This document shows positions 47,387 through 59,300 of a stretch of 64,000 nt of DNA, in pieces. The stretch comes from Atrichornis clamosus (taxonomy: Eukaryota; Chordata; Aves; Passeriformes; Menuridae). The position numbers were made by a program, and so were the translations under genes. The notes beneath the pieces were generated by a model. It had not been told where the DNA came from, searched no databases, and worked only from the letters and a program-made list of their open reading frames with translations. Within the stretch, counting starts at the first letter, position 1. The number at the start of each line of letters is the position of its first letter. The stretch covers positions 27,776-91,775 of the forward strand of contig WBMZ01010836.1 in the NCBI GenBank assembly GCA_013400975.1. The letters are read 5' to 3'.

Positions 47387-50300
47387 CTGAAAGGCAAAAG
47401 GAAGCAAGGTCAGTCCCTGTTGTGACATTAAACATAAAACTGTGTCTCAGTGGCTTGATTTCTACAAGAGAAGGCTCAAACCTGCCCCAGCTCCATCTGC
47501 TCCCCGAGTACAGGACCCAATTTCCTCACAGACCAACTGCATCCCAGTTCTAGGCTAAGGCTGGTGAACTGTACAGACCCTTAGGACAGAGCCAGCTGCT
47601 TTCACAGCAAGTAGTGGACCTTGGGTGAATCAAATTTCATGGAAGTTTTGCCCAGACAGCATTGTTGTTTTACTAATCAGCTTGTGCTCAGGCTGACCTA
47701 ACCTTACCCACAAAAGCACAGCCTTCAGAAACTTGCTGGAGAGAACATGTAGGAATGTAGGAAATAACTGCTTCAAAGCTGCTCCTTCCCCCATCCTGTA
47801 TGATTTTTTCTTAAGTCCCAGCTGTTTTAATCCTTATTAGTTTATTCAAAATAACGTGAGTTGTGGTGAAAAGCACAACCTCACAATTGCTTCTCAGTGG
47901 TCCCTCACCTGTCCCTACCTTGTTTGAGAGGTTCAATACTCTGTAAAACACTGCCAAAGTGGCTTCTTTTGAAATCAGCTTCCATTGGTCAGAGAATCCT
48001 ACTTGAGACTCATTTTGTTTAAAAAAATTGACCTTCCACAAGATGAAGCTAAGTAATATCCACGGACTTGGTGAAATACTAAAATTCTCAAGACTTAAAA
48101 AACTTGCTTTTGCCAGGCCTCGTCTCCCCTGCTGTGAGCAGCGTGTCCAGCAGCGCACACAGAGCTCCTTCCCCTGCGGCACCCTCAGGGCCCGCGACTG
48201 AGCACGGAGGTGCAGGACATTGATTTCCTCTCCGCACTTCTGAGGGGTTTAGAGAAACCCGAGTTTGCCATCTGCTGGCCAGAGAACTCGCTGGAGCCAA
48301 GCCACCATTCAGCACACGCCTTTCATTCTGTTTAGTTCCCGATCTCTCAGCTAGGACAGCTCCTTTCAGTCCAATCAGGGTTATTTTGACGTGAGTATCA
48401 TAAAAGCAATTTGTTCTCACAACACTGAAAGACCTCCACTCAGTCCTTAAATTTTCCTTGTTAAAGAATAATGGGTGTGCAATCAGCCTTCCCTCCACAC
48501 TGTAGTTTCAGAATAGAACTTTTGCTTGTCTCTGCCCTAAAATGCAATCAGTTTTCCAAAAATGCACTTTCCCTTTACCTTGAGCAAACTTCCCAGTGCA
48601 AGAATCTACTGACTTTGGCAATTTACCTCAATGTGAAAATCACATATAATTCTGGAAAATTAAAATCTCTTTCAAGATTAAACTTCTCTGAATAGCAAAA
48701 TGCATTCAGCTGTAATGCAAGAAGAATTCCTTTGTTTTCTGTGCTATAGTGCTATTTTCAGCACTAGACTAGAAATGAACAGGATTGTCACTGACCATTA
48801 ACCCAATTCTTAAACCATGGATAGGTATAAAATGTAAAAAATTTAACAATGAAACATGCTTTTGGATAGTGAGTTGTCTTCTCCAGGGATTACTTCAGTT
48901 ATCTTTAGGTAAAGTAAGACAGTTGGGGGATTGTTTTGGTTTTTTATTAAAATAAATGAGTAACTGGAACTGGTTTATGTCAGATAATAGGCCTTTAAGG
49001 AGGTTTTATTTCTATAATAAACACTTCTGTTCAGCAAAAATTTCATGGGAAATGTTGTCAAGTTTGATTTTAGATGCTGAATTTGTTGCAGTGTGCAATC
49101 TTCATTGCATAATTCTAGAGCTAATTAATTTAAACTAATTAATTTATCTACTAAGAGCCTAAGTTAAGATTATGACAAGCAACAGCTGAGACTTCAGTGT
49201 AAATTCAGTCAGGCACACAAATTTGTATGTAGTTTTTTTATAAGAAGCATGAAACAGACTTTTTTAAGTATTAAAAATGGGGAAAGAGCTGTTTCCTCAG
49301 GCCACTTCTATGTATTGTTAAGCCTATACTAACAGAAAACCCCCACACCTGAGTAAAACAACAGCAGGAATTTAACAGACTCTCCAGGTGCTGAATTGTG
49401 AAGTCCTCTGGAGGGCTGACAGCTGTGCTTAGGAGAAGGCAGAGCTCCAGCTGGACCAACAAAATTTCAGTATTATCACCAAGTCCTGTTACTCTGAATG
49501 AGCAACCAGCACTGTTTCCTGTGTATCAACAGCTAAACACAGTATTTTATTTAAATCACAGAAGGGTTTGGGTTGGAAGGGACCTCAAAGATCATCTATT
49601 TCCAACCCCTCTGCCATGAAACTGTTTGGAAGCCATGATATAAACCAGGGATTTCATCACACAAGCATTTAAAGATTGTTCTGAATGACCAGGAGTCCTG
49701 CCAGCATCCCAGGGTCCCTCACCTCTGACATACTCAGTGGATGCCATGGAGCTGTACTTCTTGCTGTCACCTGCACCAGAAGGCTTCTCTTCCTTGTAGG
49801 GTTGTTTACTGCCCTGGTTTCTGTATTGCTCACATAAATGGTCATCTGGAGGACGGGATTCTTCTTTCTTCTCCCATGTTTTCTTCTGGAAACGAGGATC
49901 TAAATATTCCAATAAGTCTTTCAGTTTCCTGTCATGCTTCTTCTTTTTCTTCTTTTTCTTATGTTTGCGATTGTCATTGTCAAAGTGGAGCACAGAGCAA
50001 TCCAAATCATAAAGTCTGAAGGAAACATGCAAGTTAAAAATAGAAAAACAGATGTGGCACTTGATGCATATATGAAACGTTATTTATTTTACCACAGGTG
50101 ATGCCTTGCAGAGTGTTTGCTACTTTGTGGTAATTTCTGCACATCTACCTTACTTTAGATGCAGCAACCTTAAGCCCCCAGAGTGAAGGACAATAGGTCC
50201 TGGTTTGTACACAAATCATTAACAGGGGCTAGTGGTGGAATATGGGGAATTAAAAAAAAAATTAAAATTGTAACCTAATCAAGAACGGTGTGCAGATGTT

Positions 50301-53300
50301 ATTCTGATTACATTGTCCAGCTCTAGTGTTCTAACACAATTCAGCAACATCTTTCCTATCTTCACTTGACCAACCTAATGACATGATCCCGTCACATTAT
50401 GACAGATAAATTACTTAAAAACAATGAAAAAAGGCAGACATGAGAAACACCCAGAAAATAATTAGGAAAAAAATTGCTGATTATGCTGGAATCCTTGCTT
50501 ACTTGTAATCCTTCTCTCGATGTTTATCTTTGGATTTCTTTTTCTTCTTGACCTTCTTATACTTTTTGATTCTTTGGTCATCTATCTTTCGGCATTTCTT
50601 TTCTATGTCACTTCCACTTTCTTCTTGGTGGGAGTATTTTCTTTTGCCATTTCTTAGTTTTTCATTTTCCCGGGAAGAGTCCTCAAAATTTGAATGAGCT
50701 GACAGTGGTGGAAGTGCATGCCTTTCACGAGAGTATTTTTCAGAATGCTGCTGAGGTACTGAACAGTGGTGGAAGTTTGCTCTGTGGCTGCTGAAGTGAT
50801 GCACATCCTCCTCTCGGGAGAGTGTGCTGTGAGCCCATCTGCTTTTGCAATGATAATCCTTATGTGACCTGTTGTAAGCTTGGCTCAATTTGTCATAGTC
50901 TTTATCACAATGAGAGGACTTCCTCTCTCTGCCATCCCTTGTTCCATGGGAGGAATAATAATCATTGTAATATCTGCATTTTTCCCATCTCCGCGGTTCA
51001 TCTTGATAGTATCTTTCTCTAATCCAAGGTCTCTCTCCTTTGGAATAATAATACCTATTCCTGTCTTGTTCTGTCCTTTCTCTGCTTCGGGATCTGTAAC
51101 GAGAATATTTTCCTGAGCTCCTGCCATTACTGGGACTGTTTCTGTCATTGTGGGAGGACCTGTACTTGCTTTCACTGCAATACTCCTGCTTATGACGGCT
51201 TTGCTTATTTGTTTCCACACTGTGAGAGCTCCTCCTCCTGTGGGAATGATCCTCTGTTTTGCTTCTGGTTTGCCTCTCCTTCTCCTCAGTGTCTGAGTTT
51301 TCTCTCTTCTTCCGGTAGTGCTCTTTGTCAGTTCTTTTAGAGTCATGTATTTTTTTCTTATTTCTTTTCATATGTTTATCTTCTTCACATATTTTATTAC
51401 TCAGTCCCTCATCTGCTCTAGAAAACTGGCTTTCCAATACTTTATCCAGCTTTGTAATAGAAGAGTCATTAACAGGTGGTACCTCTACATAGTTATTAGA
51501 AATGTCCTTTGTATCTTGGCATTTGTCTGTAATATCTAGAGACGGAAGTTTTTTAGAACTACATTCAATGTCAGGCTTTATAGAGGAAGTTTGCCCTAAT
51601 TTCTCTTTGCTCTCAGGAGACCCTTTGATGTACAAAGGATTTTCTTTTGAAATGAGTTCAGGTTCTTTTGATCTTCTTAGTTTGTCTTTATCTCTATCTC
51701 TGATGTCTTCAGACTCACACTGCCCAAGGAATTCACCTTCAGTGTCCAAGGATTTTTTCCTGACCTTGTGCTGACCATTGATATTGAGATGTGCATTATC
51801 AGCTTTTGTTATAATACTTTCAGCAACTTCTTCTTTGGTAAAAATGGTTTCAGAATCTGATTGAGTAAAAAGTTTCTCAACCTCACAGCTGAAGTTGGAA
51901 GGAACCTTCCTGGATTCTTCATAGGCAAACAGTGCTTCCATCACTACAGTTTCCATAAGACCATCATTCTCAGAAGATTTCTGAGGTCCAGAGACACTGC
52001 ACAAAAGAAAAAGGTATTTTTACCTTGAAAAAGTCCATCTAAAAGGTAAATTTTAGCAGTAAACACTCTGTTAAGTAAAGAAATTAGTGGCTAACACAAA
52101 ACTCTCAAAAACATTCCCTTCAGAAAATTATTTTTATACCTTCCTCAGTTGTCAGGGAAAGTGTTTTTCTTCTCTCAATTCTGCAAGTATTGCCTTAAAA
52201 AAACGCACCCCAAACACATCCATCTCCTTCCACCTGCACCTCTGAATCACATCATTAGCCAGAACAACTATATTTGCTCTCCCCCCAGTTAGAAAAAAAT
52301 AAACAAAGATTTCCCCCTCCCTCCCAAATGGGAGAGCAGGTTGTGGGAATTTATGTTCACCCATCCCAGGATGGAAAAAAATGAAGAGTAATAGAAGAAG
52401 TATTCCAGACAAGGGAAAAAACATGTAAAAACATCCTGTGAAAGTTCTCCAGGAGGCATCTGCCCGTATTTAGTATCAGAATAAGATGTGCCCAGTACGG
52501 ATGTTTGCAATACCAGATGTACAGTGTGGAATTTTCTGCACTGATTTAAATCTTTCTATTAAGTAGTATTAGTAGACAGGTAAAATAAAAATAAACTTGT
52601 ATGAAATCTTGTTTTAATCAGACTGTACTCATTTTACCTTTTATCCTCTGACAAGTTGTTCAACTGACCGTATGTAAGAGATTCTAAGATACCTTGAGGA
52701 TCTGGTGACAAAGCTTTAGGCATCTACAATTAAAACACAGAAGTTAACCAACAGGAAAAAAAAACCAGCTATCTTTAGTAGAAAACTACTGTTGACAAAA
52801 TTTCAGCATTAGGTGTTAAATAAGATCATGTGGAGTTACCTGTGCTATCCCCATTTAACACATCATCCCACTACCCCCAAATATATTTTATGGAACTTAT
52901 GAAGTATTATCTGAGCTGAACGTCTCTTATGTTGACATGTTCTCATAGGTCAGCTCAGCTCTGCAGGTTCAGTGTGATAATTGCACAAAGTGGTAGAAAG
53001 AAATCTGTGCTGTTTCCTTGGTATTCCATGTTGTGGAGTTCATGAATACTGAAAGTATCACGGGTGAGAAAGTCTAGATGAACACAGGTAACTCACCGTT
53101 TCAAGCACTCCATTTGCTTTGGAGAAGAAAATCTCAGAAGGTTTAACAGGTTGGACTTGGCAAGTGGAATCATCAAGTTTCAGTCCATTTTCTTTATATT
53201 CATTATCTAAACTAATAGCACCATTTAGGGAATCCATTTTTGGCAGCTCGTGCTGGGATCTTTCTTCAGCATTCTGACAGGATGAATGGGAATTATGCAA

Positions 53301-56300
53301 TGCACGGACCACCTTTCCAATCAAAATTCCATTGGAAGATATTACGTTGCAATTCCTTTTAAACAAGCCCTTTGACTCCTCAGACTTTCCTGCGGATTCT
53401 GCGCCGTAAGGGACCATGGGGTCAGAACACAGCTTAGGGTTTCCATTCACGGCTGGCTCAACAAAAATTTCACCAGGAACTTCCTGTTTGGAGACATTAG
53501 TAGCTACTGACATCGTGGATAGATTTGAGGTAGGCTCTGCTGCGGAAGAGTTTGTAATTGTGGATGAAGGAACAGGCTTCAGATCCTCATCCTCCACAGC
53601 ACTGCTCGGACACTCCGCCTGGGACACAGTCTGGCGTGTGGGCAATTTGTTGTGAATACTGATGGTGATCTTCTGGGTTTTTGACGGGTCTGTCATTGAA
53701 GGCCTGGAAATTGCCCAGTTTTGAACACAAGCTGTCGGTGGAGCTGAAGATGGCCTTTTTACAGCAACACCAACAGTACTGGGATCCTCTTTTAAGGGTC
53801 CATTTCCATTTAAACGACTTGAACTCTGGATTTAAAGAGATTTTAAGATGGATATATTCAAACACACAGCACTGAGAGTTTTACAACTTTAAATTCTCAT
53901 ACTAAATATTTCTAGAAATTGCCTCAAGAGCCAAGAAGAACACCCCCCCTTCCAATATATATCCAAGTCCAACAAATGTGTTTAATTCCTGCCTTTGGTA
54001 TCAAATGAGCATCATTTCTGAAACCCACCCAAACAATTTAACATTGACTAAACCTATTCCAAAAAATATTTATTTTCCTCTTTAAACATTCCCCGACAAC
54101 ACTGGAATAATTCTTCTGGTACTCACGAACAAGGCAATTTGTTTTCACTGCCTCTACTAAAGTGACAGTGATAGGGGTGGGGGGAATATTTACTATATAA
54201 ATGTAAATTATTTAAGCATTAATAGACTACTTAAAATTGTCTTAAGAGCAAAGCTCTGAGTGCTTTAGAAAGCTGAGTTGGAAGGATAAAGTAATGAAAT
54301 AGCTGCATAGGTTAGGATTAACCACTGTTTGAGTAACTCTGGCTGTAGCATGAGGGCTGTGAAGAAAGCTGCAGTGTGGAATGGAAAATAAAACTCAAAA
54401 AAACCCCACCCCACACCAAAACCCACTATAATTTGGTGCCATTATCTGCCTCCCTCCAATTACCTTCATCATATGAGGAGGAAGTCGTGGTCCCATAAAT
54501 CCAGCCTGCTTGCTGTTGGCTCCCCGCTGGCCGAGGAAGGAGCGGGGATAGGACGGTGCTGGCAAGTAAAAAGCTCGTTCTCCAAGTGTCAGATCATAGC
54601 GCCTTGGGAAGAAAGGGAGATCTTAGTCCAGGAGCTTTTCTTACAGCCTATTCTAGGATTAAACACCATCCTGTAATTTCACAGGAACGGTGTATATGAC
54701 ACGAAAGACTACAAACTGGAAATTAGCTAAGAGTCTTCCTACAATGACTGTCCTTTTCAGAGCAATGATTCAGCCTTACACCATCTATGGCCATAATTTC
54801 TCCTCTTTTCTAAATTGGCCAGCTACAGAGAGCAGATATATAGCAGTGTACACAAGTGCAGAAGTTTAAGGTCAGGCAGTGAAAGGCAATAAATGACATG
54901 GGGAGTTTCCAGTTAGACAGAAATATACAAATAGTAATATTTTCCCAGGGGGAAAAGAAAAAGACTTGAAAAGAAGAAAAATATCAGTAACTTGGTAGTA
55001 AAAATATTCTGAACACACTTAGTGTTTGTTATTACCTGATATAAAAAAGTACATAAGCTTGCTGATTGAGAACTGTTTTGATATCAGAAAGTTCTACTGA
55101 GGCATCATTCATTCGATACCAAAGTCCATTGCCAGCCTGTAAATAAAGACAGAATATCTTCAGATGGATTGCATGTGTTCCAAAGGACATCACAGATAGA
55201 ACACCACAGAACAAAGCATACCAAAACAAACAAAACACATGATGCAATCTTTTCCCCTCAAACCAGTGGTTACCAGGAACATTTTAATTTCTTTGCCAGC
55301 ACAGATTTTATCCTGTTGGAAACTGAGCTGCTATTTACCTTTATGAAGCAGAGATAGTGCCCAGCATTACAGTTGAAGCCACTATGAACAAGAACTGCAT
55401 ATAAAGCATAGATGAGTGGTTCTCCAATGGATTGGGACATATACGCTCGAAGATCCAAATATTCAGGGTATTTTACATCCTGAACACAGACAAAGGAGAT
55501 TCAAAAGTTATCCTGAAATACTGCATGGAATAGCCTGTAAAAAAACACTTCTGAAAACACAGACTAGGATTATATGAATATGTTTTTGAATTCACTTAAA
55601 AACGCCTATTCTCAGAAATAACATTTAATAAACTTAAGGTGAAAGGAGCTATTTTCTATAGAATTAGGTCTTTAAGGGTAAGGTATGTTCTTATGGTCAC
55701 ACAGGAACTTTATCACTATTAAAAAATAAAGAAGAAGCCACAGTCATTATACTGACTTCTCTTACACTATAATTACTGCCTGAAAATATTAACAACTTTA
55801 AAATGAGTATTCATCTTTGGAAAACATCGCATTCCAAGAAGATAAAATAGCTGTAAACATACCTTGTTGATCTTTCCACCTGTAAAATTTGCAAATCTTT
55901 TCAGTGATATTGTGAGAACATTGGAAGAGCGATGTATCGTGTATCTCTTTGATGCTGGAACCATCTTTTTACACCTTAAGGGCAAGCACAGACATATTTT
56001 TAACAGTATATTCTTTTCTCATCCAGAAGTCAAACACGTTTTCACTTCTCACATATGTTTATGCTACCTGAATGAATTTTACTTGTATAATATGTTAGAT
56101 CAGTCCCTAAATCCATAAACTGCATTTCAGCTTTGTTAATAGAAGATAGCAGGATATAAGAGGACAGCTCTACAGAACAAAGAATAATCACTTTACATTA
56201 TCAAGAAAGATACTGTTGAAATCTAACAAACAGAAAGAATTAAACAGCCTCTTTTCAAACTCTAATGTCAAAACACAAGGCACAGAATTCCAAACTGATG

Positions 56301-59300
56301 GAAAATGAGTATGAATAAAAAAAAAAAGAGACCAACCCAGAATAATTAAGGAAAAAAGTGGTTTATAAAATTCTGAAACTTGTAATTAGAGACAAAGCTT
56401 TCAGGCAGGGATCTTTATTAGAAAAAATAATGCTAGGAAAGAAAAGGAAAACTGAAAAGTAATATAATAGTTTACCAGCAATGGAAATGACACTGCACAT
56501 ACACCAAACCTTTCTTTTTAAACTCACAAAAAGACTAAAACTTCTGGGTTTATGAGTGCCTAAGCTGCAAGCCCAAATCCTTGCCCATATTCCTGTGCTC
56601 AAGCTCACCATTTATCAGACACACCTTTTAACTTCTGGCCATGAGCATTTCAGTGAGCAACTTCACACTTCGGAAGGCTGACAAACCCCAGCATAGACAG
56701 TATCAGAAATAAAAGTCTAATGTGAACTAATGGCCACAATTCTTACAACACACTTTCAAATATTCAAACAGGAGCATAAAAATTGCTCTCTTAGAAACAA
56801 ATGCATTATTTCCCAAGCTTTGAATGATTTCACTATCTTAGATGTATAAACAAAACGAAATTAAACAGCAAGCCATGTCTGTCCTATTGCTGAACAAAGT
56901 CAAGAGATAACTTCTCCTCTAAGTCATGCACCGCATTAAACATGTATCTTGTATTAAGGTGTAATTCATAATCTTACTTGCTACACTTATAGCTATTTTC
57001 ACCATCCAGTTGTTCCGGTTTCACAAATTGTTCTAGAGCTCTGGTGACAGATGTAACTGCCTGGATGAGTAAGAAAGTAGAGCACTAAGTCACAAGAAAT
57101 GCAAAATTTGAAACACTTACAAGCACTTTTCAAGAGAACCTTGCTAGTTCATACTTAAGTGACCTATTGTGAACCAGCAAACACAGTGAAAGAGGAGGCA
57201 GAAACAGAATATGTCGAGCATTTACCTCATTTGAAAAGGCTTCTACTTCAAAATAAATAAATTTTGCAATGCCAGACAGCATGTGTGGTATGCTTTGGCA
57301 CCAATGATGAGAACAATCAAACCCATCAGTCTAACAATAGATGTATATTGAAGTAGAATAATTGAGAAGTATGATTGTATCATTGTTTGTGTAGATATAA
57401 TAATTATTTTTCCAGCTTAAATCCAATCCAAACACGGAAAGCATTTGTATGGCTTCCACGGAACAACAAAGTCCAATCCACCCCCATCCACCCCAAAGCT
57501 CTTTTGTTATAACAAGATATGTTTTTAAGCAAAATGACTTTATTTTGTGAAGCACTTTACAAGTCTTTACACATCTCAAACCACTCACAAAACACCTTAC
57601 CTTTATATCCAAGGTAACGTCGAGAAATGGCTCATATGTATCTGACACAGCTTTGCAGTTCAAGCACTTTACTGGAATCAAAATACACATGATTAACATT
57701 ATGTGAAGGAGACTAACTGCATTAATTATTAATACATATAACTTTAGTCAAACTACAAACTCCTTTGCTACAGACAGACAAAAAGAGACAGATCAGTTCA
57801 AAAGACAGTAATTTTTTTAAAAGTACCTCGAGATCTCAGATATCCTCCAAATATTTGATAAATAAGCGTGGTGGCTTGAGAAGATCTGTCCAATCTGGAA
57901 ATAAATTAGAGTCAGACCTCAAAAGACTGCAGGCACAGAGTTAACTTCTCAAACAATTTTTAGTTTTATGAAAACCAAGGACACCAAGGACATAGATTTT
58001 AATTCATGATAGTAAATAAAAGAGTAAGAGGGTCTAGGGAACATTTAAATTTAATTAGTTTATGCTTACTTGGTGCTTCCATTCAAGCAAGCTTTCTGTA
58101 AAGCATCAACAGTGAAGCATAAGAATTCATGTGCATCCTCTTGACTGCCAAAATGGAAATGTTTTCCTATTCCTAATAAATAAGAAGATTATTATATACT
58201 TATCTCACAAAACTGAAGAAAACATGTATTTCTAAAACACCTCTTCTTTAAATTATCAAAATTATTTTTATGCACCAAACAACTCTTTGAAAAACTAAAA
58301 AATTTAAAAATAAACCTGTATCAAATTACTTACTTTTAAGGCCATTAATAACAGATGTAGGTTTGATGGCATTATTAGAGCAACACAGAACCTGGTTGAT
58401 GTGACTTTCCATTGTGCACATCATACAGAATCCTTCTACGTGACCTGGACAGTGAAAGAAGAAAGCATCCCGGTCTAGTCAAACATAAACTGCTACAAAA
58501 AAACCTCCAACCCCCAAAATAATAATTATCTTTAAGTTATAGGTGCAATGTCTGCTCTCCATGCTACATTCTCTTCTCCTAAGGTGTCAATACACCTACA
58601 GTTTTGTGGCATTTTATTATGCAGAACTGTAGAGAATAAAATCTGTAGAATCACAGACCAGGTTGCTCAAAGCCCAATCCAACCTGGCCCAGAACACTCC
58701 CAGTGGAAGGTGTCTACCCCCAGCAGGGGATGGGAACTACATGATCTTTAGGTTCCTTCCAACCCAAACCATTCTATGATTCTTAACTGCAATAATTTTT
58801 ATACATGGGAATAAAACACAATTAAATTTCTAGGAAAAAACACTAAGATACCAGACTAGAAAGTACAGAGGTGCCTTAGGAAAAGAACACATTTATGGAT
58901 ATAATAGGAAGCTGCCCTAGGCTTAAACAAATTCAAGTAGAAAAACAAAATTCAAAGAATACAAATTCAAGGGTTTAAAAAACACAAATTTAAGTATTTA
59001 GAATATAATCAGCCTAAATCTTAATATAGTCCCCCTACCAATTTCTATTTGAGTTCTTAAGAGATTAGCTTGTAGCGCTTTCTAGAATGTTTGGGTTTTT
59101 TTAATGGGTCAACATTGAACGTGTAATTTATCAGAATATTAGTGCACTGCAGTATCTCGGCTGGGAAGGCCAAGAATCTTTGATGCCAACATCCTAAATT
59201 TTATCACCTTTCTACCAGCAGGAAACCCAAATGCCAAATGTTCATCAAATGCCTTACTTTACAATGTACTTTATTATTCACGTGAAGCAAGAAATGATCT

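Larger units (their letters stand above)
52724..55035 (-). other. USP42 introns 11, 12 and 13
   Basis: These introns (54603-55035, 53826-54463, 52724-53096) flank exons 12 and 13. They are AT-rich with short A and C runs (for example near 53941 and 54395). I see nothing else in them. Confidence 0.75.
55137..58333 (-). other. USP42 introns 4-10 around the catalytic exons
   Basis: The stretches between exons 4 and 11 are 155 to 1003 bases each (56978 down to 55974 is the longest). They are AT-rich and show no repeats, RNA genes or extra exons that I can support. The 57672-57826 and 57895-58069 introns are very short. Confidence 0.75.

Noticed and set aside
50885..51346. 153-codon minus frame and several plus frames inside USP42 exon 15
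   Set aside because: Shadow frames of the repetitive Arg/Ser/Lys codons in the real exon, which has splice and homology support.
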